The translations under genes were made by a program, and so were the position numbers. From assembly GCA_023014365.1 (NCBI GenBank), contig JAEBUN010000083.1, forward strand, positions 1 through 63,566: a DNA stretch of 63,566 nucleotides, in the 5' to 3' direction. Source of the DNA: Lepiota brunneoincarnata (lineage: Eukaryota; Basidiomycota; Agaricomycetes; Agaricales; Agaricaceae). The notes below the pieces were generated by a model that did no database searches, had not been told where the DNA came from, and saw only the letters and a program-made list of their open reading frames with translations. Shown here piece by piece: positions 31,499-42,799 of the stretch (the stretch's first letter is position 1; every line of letters starts with the position of its first letter).

Positions 31499-34400
31499 TT
31501 AAGTTGTTCTGGTGTGAGAGTGAAGTCATTTTTGGTAGGTTCTGGTGGGTTCCTGATCTTTCTGGGGAATTCCATGGTCTTCTTTATACTTGGTTAAGTA
31601 TTCTTTGGCATTTGTGTGGAGTGTTTCATTGGTGATCCATTAGTTCTCCGTGTGGGAATATCCTTTCCATATGACATAGTATTGTAGTTTCCCACAATAT
31701 CGGCAGTGATTGAGGATAGTTTCAATTTCATATTCTTCTTCTTCATTGATGATGTCAGGTGGTGGTGGCATTGGATAAGATCCGTATGCTTCTGTTTCGT
31801 TGAACGGGGTAAGAAGGTTTTGATGGAATACCGGGTGTATCTTCCATTTGGCTGGGAGTTGGAGTTTGTATGTCATAGGTGACAGGATTTCTTTGATGAT
31901 GAATGGTCCTAGTCATTTTGGGGATATCTTTCATGATTGGAATGGAAGTTTGAGGTTCTTGGCTTCTAGCCATACTTTTTGATGTGTTTCAAGGGGTTTG
32001 ACAGTTCTTCTGCTTCTTTGTTTCATAACATCAGCGGCTATTTGGTGGGCGGCATGTGCTTCCCTTCAGGCATTGTCTAGAAGTCTGATGCAATTATCTA
32101 CTGATGGAAAGTTTGATGTTTCTATGATGGTGGGGATTGCTGGAGGGTTGTATCCAATGATCAGTTTGAAAGGGGATTTTTGGTTTTTGGCGTGTGTTTT
32201 GGAGTTGTGGGAGAATTCAAGGATTGGGAGTGTTTCTGACCATTCGTGAGGATTTCTGGTGCAGTATATGGATAGATAGGTTTCTATCTCTTGGTTGTAT
32301 CGTTCGATGGTTCCATCTGTTTGTGGATGGTAGGCAGTGGAGAAGGCTTGTTTGATGTTTAGTTGTTTTGCTAGTTGCCTGAGGGATTGGGCAGTGAATC
32401 TAGGGTCTCTGTCTGATATGATTTTGTCAGGGAGACTGTATCTTGTGAATACTTTCTTGATTAGAAGTCTTCCAATGTTGTCAGCTGTGGCGTTTTCTGA
32501 TGTGGGGATGAAAGTCACCCCCTTTGTAAGGCCATGGTCCACCATGGACAATATGGCATTGTTTCCCATGGATGGTGGGAGACTGGTGATTAGATCCCAA
32601 AAGATCTGGCTAAATGGGCATAATGAAGACGCTGGTTGAATTGGTTGAATTGGAGCATGGTCTGGTTGTCAGATGATTTTGTGTTGCTGACATTCTGGAC
32701 AGCCTTTGACATAATTCTTTATGAATGTCAACATTCCTGGCCAATACACTTCTTTCTTGGCAAGGCGGTAAGTTTCTTGTTCTCCGGGATGGCCATGTGT
32801 AGGGTGGTCATGGTATCTTGCAATGACATCACGTCTGAGTTGAAGGTCTTCCGGAATGATGACACATTCTTGGAATGTGAGGAGTGGACCATTTGGGGTT
32901 GGAACTGTTCTGAAGTCTTTGTTGGCAGCGTTAGGGTGTGATTCTTTGAGGAGTTTGAATGCTTCAGTGGTTCTAGTGTCATATTTGGGGGATTCCATGA
33001 TTCTTTCTTGGAGTTCCATATTGACGGTGGTGATAAAGAGGTGTTCTGGGAGTACTGTGATCATGTTTTGATCTTCTAAGTCAGCTGTGGCAATGAAGAG
33101 GTTATTTGGAAGCATAGTGACATCTTTGTTATCGTTATCTTCATCGGGGATGTGGTCTGGACATCTTGATAGAGCATCTGGTGCAGGGATTTTTGATCCT
33201 GGAACATGTTCTAGTTTGAAGTTGTAATCGGCGAGGGTCTGGACCCATTGTGCTTGTCTGTGGTTGATTTTCTGGGGTTTATGCCAGTATGTCAGGTTTT
33301 GATGATCCATTCTGATATGGACTGTATGGGGGCTGCCCAGAAGGTAGTGGCGCCATTCTTTGAGAGCTCGGATAATAGTGAGGAGTTCCCTATTGTAGAT
33401 GTTGTAGTTGTGTTCTGCTGGTCCAAACGTTTTTGAATAGAATGATATGGGTTTCTGTATTCCGTTGATGTCGTGTTGATATAGGACAGCTCCTGATGCA
33501 AATTTGGAAGTGTCAGTGTTATCAGAAATCCCCTTAAACTCCCCTTATCAGAAGCCTCACCGGAAGGAACTCTTATCAGAAGCATCCAAAGTATATAAAT
33601 AGACAGAAGACCTATCATCCTGAAACAATCAGAAGTACCATCAGAACAATCTATACTTAGATAGATAAGGATATGACTCACTTACCTGGGTCCAGATATA
33701 TATAGTAGGAGCATAGCCACACATAGTAGTATAAAAGGATACTGTACCATACCCTTGTATCCTTATCTTAGTGTTATAAAGTTCTTGCCTCCTATACCTC
33801 TTTGCCATAACCGGCTGGACTTATAGTGCTCCGTCGTCTCCAAGTCACGCCTAGTAGGATAGGACCAAGTCTGTATAGACATCCTGTGTCGAACGCCGTG
33901 CTACTCAAGAGCAAACCCCTAATCCAGGTAACAGTCAGCTTCTATTTTGAAGGGTTTTGTGGAGTTGGGCATAAGGAGTACTGGTTCTTTTAGGAATTCA
34001 TTCTTGAGTGTTTCGAATGCTTTTTGTTGTTCTTCTTTCCATTCAAATTTGTTTGATTTGGATAGGAGTTGGTTCAGGGGTTTGGTGTGGTGGGAGTAAC
34101 TGTGGATGAACTTCTGGTAGAAGTTGCAGAATCCCATGAATTTCTGAATGTGTCAGACTGTTTTTGGCACTGGCCAGTCTTCTATTCCCTTGAGTTTTCT
34201 GGGATCCATTTGATTTTGTCTGGCATGATGATCATGCCAAGATATTTGAGTCATTGTTTGTTGAACTTGCATTTCTCCATTTTGAGGTAGAGGTCATTTT
34301 CCTGCAAGATCTGCAGTACTTTTTCTGTAAGTCAGTCAGTTTCTTCTTGGGTTTTACCATAGATTAGGATATCATCCATATAGATGATGATTCCTCCTTT

Positions 34401-35150
34401 CTCTATTATTTCAGAGAATAATGTGTCCATCATATGTTGGAACGTTGCAGGACTGTTGCAAAGTCCGAAAAATATGACAGTTGGTTCAAAAAGACCCATA
34501 GGAGTCTTGAACACTGCTTTCCATTGGTCACCATCTTTGATTCTGACGTTATTGTATCCTAGGCAGACATCGAGCTTAGTGAAGTACTTAGCTCCTTTGA
34601 GTTTATCCATGATAGAGGAGATCATGGGGATTGGGTATGCATTTTTGACGGTATGATTGTTAAGATAATGATAGTCTTGGCAGGATTGTATTGTTCCAGT
34701 CAGGGAAACCCGATGATGAGATCCTTCTCACCAGTGTTTGTGATGTACGCTTCTAGCATGCAATCTCTTCCATCAATGATGGTTCTGATTTTGATATATT
34801 CATGGATCTTGCCATGTTGATTGTCAGTTCTGTCAACATTGCTAAGAGGGATTGGTTGGTCCAGCTGTTTGGTTTGATAACCATGTCGTTCAACGACTTT
34901 GTGGGAGATAAAGTTACCTTGAGCTCCTGAGTCTATCAGGGTGGTGATGGCCATGGGTTTTGATGTCTGCTCACTCCAAATCTTGATGGGTAGGAAAAGG
35001 GATCATTTATTCGGGGAAAGTCGTAATTGTACAGAGTTTATCAAGAAAATGTCCTTCTGGGAGTGAGAGTAAGAAATGTCCTTCTGAGTTCTGGAATGTG
35101 CAGGGGCACATCAATCGACAGTGTTCCATTTTAAAATTCCTGGAATGGAT
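31499..35150 (-). pseudogene. pol of copy E, with internal deletion and solo LTR insertion
   Basis: The protease box DSGAQGNF is intact (about 34,920). The sequence then jumps at about 34,689 from the protease C-terminal part (LEQYN region) directly into RT (CQDY region). Compared with D, about 630 bp are missing. RT (34,332-34,625) keeps KLDV and YMDD. RNase H is split by the solo LTR at 33,517-33,933. The integrase (32,066-33,310) retains the DDE Glu (TDGTIER). The chromodomain is at 31,640-31,876 and just below. Confidence 0.9.
33517..33933 (+). repeat. Solo LTR, diverged family A subtype (417 bp), TSD GTCAG
   Basis: GTCAG stands at 33,512-33,516 and 33,934-33,938. The U5 half matches the other family A LTRs closely. 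The U3 half is longer and diverged, with extra TATCAGAAG-type repeats and a TATAAATAGA box. It inserted into RNase H of copy E. Confidence 0.92.
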
Positions 35151-36840
35151 GCATCTCCGGATCCTTGGCTAGCATGGAATGGAGTTCTTGTTGTAATTCA
35201 GGGTCGAGTTTGTCAACCATTTGGCGCATCTGAGATGCAACTTCTGCAACAGCAAGGGAATACTTGCGTTGTTGGGGTTTAAAGCCAGGGTTAGGCTTAT
35301 TTCCTTGAAAAGGAGGGTGATCTGGGTTTCTGGCTGGGCATGGTGGATTGGTACACATTCCTGGGAAGTGTCTAGCAGGTGGTGGATGTGGGCATTTATT
35401 GACCCAATGATCATTTGCTCTACATCGGAAGCATTCTTGCTTTTGGTAAGCTTTCATTCGTTGTTCTGTGACAACCGCATCTATCTCCAACGGTTCTTGT
35501 GTGGAGTCTTCTTCAGTGTATTCCAGTTATGGGATTTTGGGGTAAGGATCTTCATATCCTTCTTCTACTGTGGCATGGTCTATCTCCATGGTGTGTGGGT
35601 CTCATGGTGTGAAACATGGAGCATTGCTCCTTTGGTAGAATTGTGCATATGGCACGTTGTTGTTTGGACAATTTGGTCCCCAATTTGGTTGGTATTGATT
35701 TCTTTTAGGAAACGTGTTCCTGGGGGTACCGTATAGGGCATTGATATGATGGAAGTTATTGTCAAGTTTGTTTGCTTGGGTATACCAAGCGGTAATAGTT
35801 GTCAGAGGGTTCTCCGATTCATCAATCTTCATAGTGATTTGGCGATCAATTGCTTTTCGATATAGATCGATGAGGGTGCGATCTTCAGTGAGTCCAGATT
35901 GGCAGACGAGTTCCTTGAACTGAGTGTTGAACTCAGTCATTGGTTTACCTGCTTGGTGCAGGGTTTGGAGTTTAGTATGCACATACGCATGTTCGTCTGC
36001 TGGGGTGAAGTCGGTTCTGAGTTGGGCAGTGAAATTGTCCCATGTTTCCATGGCTATTGGTTGCCCAGCTTGGGTTTGAGTGTTTCTCTCATGGAGGTAT
36101 TGTCTGGCCCATGCTTGGGCATCTCCTGATTGCATCGTCAATAAGACAAACAGGGTTCTGGCAAGGTCGGTGTTGTAAGTGGTCACATTGGCAAGCACAT
36201 AAACTTCATATTGGAAGATCCAATCTTCAAAGAGTCTTCTGGTTCCATTGAAGGCGATGGGTTTGAGGAGTCCTAGCTTCTTTGGGGTTTGTGTGGTGGC
36301 CATTTGTAATTGTCCTGGTGGCGGTGATGGTGGAGGTGGCGTGGGAGGTGCTGGTAGGGCTAAGGGTTGTTTATTGGGTTCTGATTTGTTATCATCTGTG
36401 ATGTAGATGTCTGAGTCGTCATCATCTACTGGGATTTTTCCTAGGTTAAGTTCAACGAAGGCTTTGTGTCTTGAGAGAAGATTCTCTTCAGAACCTGTGA
36501 GTTCCCTTGGTTGTTGTATGGCTTGTTGGAGTCATTTGAGTTCTTGTTCGGAGAGTTGGTTTGCGATGATATCGTGTTTTTCTTGTTCTTCACATTGTCT
36601 CTGTCTTTCAGCTAATACAACAGAGAAGTTTGATGATGTTGGGATGAGTTGGGTAGATGTTGATGCACATGGGGTAGGTGAATCAAATGGGGATGGGGAA
36701 TAGAACAGTGATAGGGTTTGTGCAGGTGTGGGATTTCTTCTTAGGTCAGGATTTTGGATTCCTGGTCCTGAGATTCTTGTTCTCGATTTGGGAGGAGGGG
36801 GTGATGGAGTTTCTCAGGCTGAGAACTTCTTTGGAGGCAT
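35131..36840 (-). pseudogene. gag of copy E
   Basis: ATG at 36,840, with TGA at codon 9. The capsid-like domain is in a long open stretch (35,602-36,303). A CCHC knuckle of the form CFRCRANDHWVNKC lies near 35,430 and is intact. It ends PFQEF-TAA at 35,131. The T-run at the shift site is one base shorter than in C, D and H. Confidence 0.88.
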
Positions 36841-36852
36841 GGTAGCAGTTGT

Positions 36853-37071
36853 CTAGCAATCAATTATCGCTAGAAGGATGAAGAATTGGGTTGCGATGAT
36901 GGAGATTCCTGAATACAGGTTCCACGATCTGATGACACAACAGTGACAGGGGCATGTGATGCGTTCAAGTTCTAGGGTGATTATTCGGTAGGAAATGAGG
37001 GTGGCGGTGGAGGTGAAGATGAAGATGAGTAGGCAAGCCAAGTTTTCTGGTGGGGAGAGGTTGAGGGACGT
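36853..37071 (-). pseudogene. Small membrane ORF of copy E, start codon lost
   Basis: Same 72-codon protein as in C and D, but the ATG has become ACG. The frame is open further upstream (to 37,182). The two hydrophobic stretches and the Cys turn are kept. It ends 12 nt before the gag ATG. Confidence 0.7.
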
Positions 37072-37211
37072 AGCGATGGCTACACAGAGAGGCGGTTTTC
37101 TTTCGCACGTTGTTTTGAATGACCAGAGTACCTTGACACATTCAGTATGTCGGCAGAGCAGAGTAGAGCAGAGGGCGAGCAAGAGATAAGCAGCAGAGTA
37201 TCTTAGTGTTT

Positions 37212-37598
37212 TGTTACCCAGGTTAGGGGTTCACTCTTGAGTAGCACGGCATTTGTGGCAGGATGTCTATACAGACTTGGTCCTGACCTACTGGGCGTGA
37301 CTTAGAGACGATGGAGCACTATAAGTCCAGCCAGTTTATGGGCGAAGAGGTTTAGGAGGCAAGAACTGTATAACACTAAGATAAGGATACATGGTGATGT
37401 ACTGTATCCTTATATACTCCTAAGTGTGGCTGTACTCCTACTATAATCATCCAGACCAGAGTAACTATGAGTCAGAGATAAGAAGAAATGAGGCATAGGC
37501 TAACAATAGTCCTTCTAATGTACACTACTGATAGTGACATTTGATGTGAGAGAGATAAACTAAACATAACCATCCTTCTGGTAAGGATTCTGATAACA
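37212..37598 (-). repeat. 5' LTR of copy E
   Basis: 387 bp. The leader-side 12-nt site (37,199-37,210) is complementary to 37,372-37,383 within this LTR, as in C and D. Confidence 0.92.
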
Positions 37599-37603
37599 CT
37601 CTA

Positions 37604-37771
37604 TCAGGACAACCCCCATCCCCAAATACAGCTGCCACACTTGACATTCACAGAACCCCCACTCCAACCTTCTCCCCAGTTATCCCTCCTCACCTAGACT
37701 CCACTGAAAATCCCCAAATTGAATACTACAAGCCATACTACTTATCAGAGTACCCCAAAGAAGGAAACTAA
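37604..37771 (+). pseudogene. End of the third-ORF region of copy H
   Basis: It continues the second open frame cut at 29,702, ending in a TAA at 37,769-37,771 and followed by the short non-coding piece before the 3' LTR. Homology to C (24,866-25,039) is clear over its length. Confidence 0.75.
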
Positions 37772-37810
37772 CAAAGTTGTTGTGGAAAACAACTCTAAAG
37801 ACAGACCTAA

Positions 37811-38206
37811 TGTTATCAGAAGTCTTATCAGAAGGACGGTTATATTTTTAGTTCAAATTACCTCATGTCATATGTCACTCTGAAATCATCAGTAGTGTAC
37901 ATCAGAAGGACTATAAATAGCTTATGACTCAGTTACTTATCTCTGACTCATAATTACTTGGGTCCATCCATCTATGGTAGGAGTATAGCCACACTTAGTT
38001 GTATATAAGGATACAGTACATTACTATGTATCCTTATCTTAGTGTTATACAGTTCTTGCCTCCTATACCTCTTTGCCCTTAAACTGGCTGGACTTATAGT
38101 GCTCTGTTGTCTCCAAGTCACGCCTAGTAGGACAAGACCAAGTCTGTATCGACATCTTGCCTCGAATGCCATGCTACTCAAGAGCGAACCCCTAACCTGG
38201 GTAACA
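37811..38206 (+). repeat. 3' LTR of copy H
   Basis: 396 bp, TGTTATCAG...CTGGGTAACA, with a slightly longer U3 than C and D. The 24 bases after it include a short match to the pol linker of family A, so H may have landed in an older copy. The 5' partner is missing, so no duplication can be shown. Confidence 0.88.
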
Positions 38207-38230
38207 ACAACACAACCCAAAGATGCACAA

Positions 38231-38905
38231 TGTTATCCAGGTAAGGGATTGTCACTTAGTGGCAATACCTCTTACTCTCTATAGGTGCCTATACAGACTT
38301 ATTTTTGGAGATATTCAGAGGTCAACTTGTGAATGCAAACACAAGTGAAGGCTGGAAGGTGAATGCTGGTGTATAGAACAAACTACACTGTACTAGAGTA
38401 CAGAAGTAATTTTACTGGGTTTATATGTATAACTATCTACAGTGGCTGTGCTACTGCTATATTGGAGTGGTTACTTGGGGAATGTTCTATATATGGAAGG
38501 TTCTGGATCATTCTGATAACATTAGGTCCTTCTTAGGAGTTGTCTTCATACAGCTCAACATTCTCCAAATAGATTGTGACATGCATCATCATCATAGTCA
38601 AAGTCTTGATTTTCTTCCTTGTAGGTGTCAGATGGGGATGGTTCATTTTCTTTGGGTAAGGGTGTTAAGTATTTGAGATCATCATTGTAAATAATATTGG
38701 TGGGATAGTCCTGATCATCAGGTGATGGAGAGGAAGGTTGTTGGATTGGGGAGTAGGGTGGTTGATCAGAGGTAGATGAATGGGTAGATCCTCATTCAAG
38801 TAGATGTTGGTATTGATATTGAATGTCTTTGTATTGTTCCCACTGTAGATCTTGTTGGCTGGGGAAGTCAGTTCCTGGGTATTGTTGTCAATATACATAT
38901 ATATC
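38231..38905 (-). mobile_element. Diverged family A remnant, minus strand (LTR 38,231-38,521 plus 3' coding end)
   Basis: The LTR reads TGTTATCAG... to GGATAACA on the minus strand (291 bp) and is related to, but much diverged from, family A. Next to it, as in D, comes the AGTTGT/TTAGGTCC end of the internal region, then the C-terminal part of a third-ORF-like protein ending in an acidic stretch (about 38,560-38,955, minus). The rest of the element is missing. Confidence 0.65.
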
Positions 38906-39140
38906 AGGATATTCATCATTGCAACACAATTTTTCATACTTCTAGTGATAATCAATTGCTAGACAACTACTACCATGCCTCCCAAGAAATTCTCAGCCTG
39001 AGAATCTCCATCCCCTCCTCCTAAAACAAGAAATAGAATCTCAGGTCCAGGTGTACAAAACCCCAACCCTAGAATAAACCCCATTCAACAACCCATATAA
39101 ATACCATCACCATTTTACCCCCATCTCCATTTGGCACACC
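38906..39140 (+). pseudogene. Family A 5' fragment: end of membrane ORF and start of gag
   Basis: A plus-strand piece with the last codons of the small membrane ORF (ATQFFILL...), its stop, the 12-nt gap and the gag ATG at 38,975 (MPPKKFSA, then TGA). Homology ends at about 39,140. It abuts a minus-strand remnant on its left, like the A/H fusion at 3,923. Confidence 0.7.
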
Positions 39141-39578
39141 ATCCAGGTAGTCAACCTACAGTGTATTGAGTGAGTGGGACAAGTGAATGCATACACTGTA
39201 TTGAGTGAATGGGAGCCAGTGGGCCTGCTGGCTCTACCACCCCACCATAAAACTGCATGTCCAGGTCATATCCCATGGTCAAACAGATCTTGAAAGATCA
39301 GGATCATGGTTATGAGAAATCCAGGGTTAGGGAGTGAAAAGTGGCAATTGGGGAGTACTGGGGCAGCACAGCCTAGATAACTGGCTGTCCATCCATCATA
39401 GTAGTTAAGTGTACATGGCAGAGTGACAAGTATGATAACTTGACAAATGCTTCAAGTATTGAATGATTAAATGCCAAGCATGATAAATGTGCCAGAAGAT
39501 GGGATGGCAACTGTGGCATGGGTACTATGCTAATCTGCCTAAACAAAAACAAGGAATCATATATTCTTGGAGATATAG
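39141..39578. other. Non-coding stretch with a short direct repeat
   Basis: No gene seen. A motif of about 20 bases around TGTATTGAGTGARTGGGA occurs twice (about 39,164 and 39,200). It separates element remnants from the TPR fragment. Confidence 0.6.
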
Positions 39579-40304
39579 CTTGTCCTGAGGCCAGCAGTTT
39601 CTTCTCTCCACAATGGCACAAGTACCAACCTGCTTGGTGAGGCCAATGATGTTTTCTTCCTGGGAGAAGTATACTTGCAATGGAATAAGCTAGATGAAGC
39701 CAAGTCATCCTTCAGGAAAGCCATCAAGCTTCACTGCTGGTCACATGCAGTACTTGGCAAGGCCCATGATGTCCACTTCCTGGGACAAGTGTATTTGCGA
39801 CGGGATAAGCTGGACAAAGCTGAGTCATCCTTCAAGAAAGCCATTGAGCTCCATCACCAGTTGCATGCCATGCTTGGTGAGGCTAATGATGTCTTCTTCC
39901 TGGGACAAGTGTACTTGCAATGGAATAAGCTAGATGAAGTGGAATCATCCTTCAAGAAAGCCATTGAACTTCATCACCAGTCACATGACATGCTTGGTGA
40001 GGCCAATGATGTCCATAAGCTGGGACAAGTGTATTTACAACAGGATAAGCTAGACAAAGCTGAGCCATCCTTCAAGAACGCTATTGGGCTTTATTGTCAG
40101 TCACAATCTGTGCTTGGGGAGGCAAATGGTGTCCAGAAACTAGGAGAAATTTGCTTGCAGTGGGGCAAGCTAGATGATGCTGAGCAATATTTGACCCAGG
40201 CTCTTCTCCTTCATCACCAGTGTTGGGCACCACAAAATGAAGCTGTTGACTTGCGTTTGCTTGAATGGATTCGGAAACGCAGGGAGGTGTTACTACTGGC
40301 ATGA
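39579..40304 (+). pseudogene. TPR-repeat protein fragment
   Basis: An open frame of about 240 codons without a convincing start. It encodes five to six tetratricopeptide repeats of 40 residues (pattern LGQVYL..KLDEAESSFKKAIEL, then a linker with LGEANDV). The DNA units of about 120 bp are very similar (starts of the GGTGAGGCCAATGATGT motif near 39,636, 39,757, 39,876, 39,996 and 40,116), so the array grew by recent tandem duplication. Such arrays form the C-termini of large fungal NACHT/TPR proteins. No N-terminal domain is found, so this is probably a 3' gene fragment. TPRs bind proteins, and the partner is unknown. Confidence 0.65.
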
Positions 40305-41301
40305 GTGATCACTCCTATGCTGTATGTCCTATCAGTTCAAGTTTGTGGCTGGTAGCTGGGCATTACGATGTCGTGGACAGGTTCATAAGACTACTTTCTC
40401 TACTGTTTTCATTCTTATCATCCAAAGTTCCAATGTATATGCATACAGGTTCAATGAGTGATGTACTAACAGCATGAAAGAGGAAGAAGCCTCGAACAAG
40501 AAAGCTATGCGCGCTGTGCTCTTCGGTGGTGAATGTATGGTGGACTGACGATGTTATGGTGGGTGCTGAAGGACGGCCACTGTTGCGTGAGTGTGTACTC
40601 TGCCATATCCAGCAGTGAAATTCTTTCACATGCCACGAAGCCACCCAGGTTGACCCCGTGGGGTTGGTGAATTGAATTGGTAGATGTGTAGATAGATGCA
40701 GGGAAAGATGATGGGGTTGGGGTGTTACGCATAGGGGTGAGGGTGGTACACTGCCTGTGCGGTGTGGAGATATAGATGGAGGATTGCGAGGGACTGAAAG
40801 TGCATAAGTCGAGTCACCCACAAGTGCTAAGAAAAGTGAGAAAGTGAAGGAGCTCGCAAGAGGCTACTCAGAAATCTTATCCTTGAGCTCAACACTCTAA
40901 CCCGCTATGGCAGACTAGTTACAAGCGTCTCTACTCAGGGCCATCTCTATCATGATGCGCACTCAGAGCAGTCGACAACCTGAGGCCCGACGGCCCGAGC
41001 AAGAGTGAGGCGAGGATACCATGAACGGTTGCCCGGATAGAGTCTTTGTAACTTCATTCCCCCTGCACGGGAAGTGGGTATAGGTCTGGTACAACCAAAG
41101 GCCGTGGTAGTATTTTTATGGATGCAGGGGTTGGGAAGAGTGACGGTTGATGCTCCGGATCAACGGGATCTAGAATGCCGGGGTTCGGAATGATCCCCAA
41201 TTCGGAATGATCCCCAAAAATCACGGTTGTTTATAAGGCTTTCAACCGAAGACCGTCACTTATCTCTCTTGCACTTAGGTCGGCGTCGCAACAGGACTGC
41301 C
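40305..41301. other. Intergenic region
   Basis: No gene I can support. An antisense 152-codon frame (40,363-40,821) has no recognisable domain. This stretch marks the change from repeats to CpG-richer host sequence. Confidence 0.5.
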
Positions 41302-42799
41302 ATGTCACCAGAAATGTCTCTGCAGAGGAGGAATGTCGCTCAAGTCTGGGCGTCTAGCGGTTTCGTACCCCCTGTGCTCCGGCCCTTCCTGCGCAAGGTA
41401 CCCTTGGTGGCTAAGTGGCTCGTTATCTTAGTGTTCCTTGTAAACGCACGATCATGGCCACTTATGTGGCATAGTATGTTCCGTCACTCATTACGTTGGC
41501 ACTCAAACTCAGCCTCTCTCTGTTTGCTAGTTCGTGTCTTTCGCCCCGTGTTCCGCATTCGATTCCAGTACTGGCTTATCCTATGGCGCACCATGTTCAG
41601 TTCGAAGGAAACCAGGGATAAGCGTGTTGATGAATGGTTGGATTCGATTACGCCCATTGGCGAGAACCCGTTCAGAGGAAGTGTGGCGCACAAGTTGAGG
41701 GCAAGTATGTCTGGATGAGTCATAAATTTGGATGAGCGCTTATCTATACTCATAGCTATCGACGAATGCGATTTCAATGGTCATCTAAGCAACTCTAGTT
41801 ATGCAAAGGTGACGCAGAATTTGATACAACTTGGTGGCATCCTCCTGATCTATGTCTTGAATTCTAGACTTTAGATAGCTCACGATTCCAGATGGTTCTG
41901 GTATTGTTCCCCATGTTTTTCCGTGCGGGTGGCTGGATGGCTCTCGGAGGTGTGTTGGGCGACATGCTTGCATTTGAGGAATGACCTAACCAGGAGCTTT
42001 TGTAGGGACCCATTTCCACTATCTTCGCGAGATTCCCATGCTTGCCGAGTATGAAGTACGGACGAGCATAGTCACCTGGGATAAGAAATGGGTGCGCTTC
42101 TTTCGCCTTTTTGAAAGCATTCGGGAAGCGCTCATGGGGTCATTTCAGCTGTACATCGTTCACAAATTTGTGAGCAAGTCCCAGGGCAAGAAGCAGAAGA
42201 CCAAAGCTCCAGGATCGAACACAACGCAAAACGGTGCCACCGAAAAGGCCGCAGAAAATATCTTCCACGCGTCGCTTCGCACACCTGCAGACATCACATC
42301 CAACGCCGAGTCACCCTATGCCATTAATACTCCTGTTGGTGCCACCAACCAAGAGACCTCAGTGGCTCTGAAGGCCGTCGCAGCGGGTTTGGCTGCCGCA
42401 GGAGAGCCGGATGGTGCTATCCTTCATACCGTTGCGGTCTCGGAAGTTTGCTTCAAGATTGGTCGTATCACCGTTCCTCCAGCACTCGCTATAGCTGCGA
42501 ATGGGCTCAGCGCGCCACCCTCTGAATTCGGCTCCTCTCCATCTGCGTATTCGAGGACGAACCCACCTCCGCATTGGCCTAAGGCGAAAGCGATCATGTC
42601 GATTCCACTTGGAGGGAGCACGAAGGGTTTGAGAGATTTGTTGAAGGGTGGCTGGCGTGATGTGCCGGAGAGCGAGAGATGGTGGGATCGGGCTCTTGTT
42701 GGCGTTATTGAGCAGCAGAGGAAGGCTGGTCTGGAGGCTATTGGTGTTCTTCGAAATGGTATGGATGCTGCGAGGATGACTTCAGCCCTGTCCGGGTAA
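41302..42799 (+). CDS. Thioesterase-like (hotdog fold, THEM6-type) membrane-anchored protein
   Basis: Model: exons 41,302-41,473, 41,531-41,704, 41,756-41,808, 41,868-41,949, 42,006-42,091 and 42,149-42,799 (405 aa, all phases consistent). Residues about 35-50 are a hydrophobic N-terminal segment, probably a membrane anchor. The core has DECDFNGHLSNSSYAK, then FRAGGWMALGGTHFHYLREI, typical of the 4HBT-like acyl thioesterase family that includes THEM6, and a later strand around GRITVPPAL. A low-complexity insert (about residues 215-275) separates parts of the fold. The family is predicted to hydrolyse acyl thioesters, but the substrate is unknown. The start at 41,302 is the first ATG giving the usual N-terminus. 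An earlier in-frame start is possible. Confidence 0.8.

Larger units (their letters stand above)
29703..37598 (-). mobile_element. Complete Ty3/gypsy copy E (-), TSD TTCTA/CTCTA, nested in H
   Basis: The LTRs at 29,703-30,089 and 37,212-37,598 are flanked by TTCTA and CTCTA (one transition). Order on the minus strand: 5' LTR, primer site, membrane ORF without its ATG, gag, pol with an internal deletion, third ORF, 3' LTR. A solo LTR (33,517-33,933) sits in RNase H. Its LTR U3 differs somewhat from C and D. Confidence 0.93.
3923..38206 (+). mobile_element. Ty3/gypsy copy H, outermost host element, split by two complete elements
   Basis: A plus-strand family A copy in three pieces: 3,923-6,858 (end of the small membrane ORF, gag, protease), 25,465-29,702 (RT to third ORF) and 37,604-38,206 (end of the third ORF region and 3' LTR at 37,811-38,206). 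The gaps are filled by complete copies C (6,859-25,459) and E (29,703-37,598), each flanked by a 5-bp target duplication. Rejoining across each gap restores continuous homology to the other copies. The 5' LTR and leader are missing because of the fusion to copy A at about 3,923. It must be older than C, E and the solo LTR at 4,497. Confidence 0.9.

Noticed and set aside
39636..40200. Regular repeats resembling a CRISPR-like array
   Set aside because: The units are in-frame TPR codons of 120 bp without unique spacers, and the window is eukaryotic.
40363..40821. 152-codon minus-strand ORF
   Set aside because: No domain, no splice context, and a Ser/Thr/His-rich composition typical of a chance frame.
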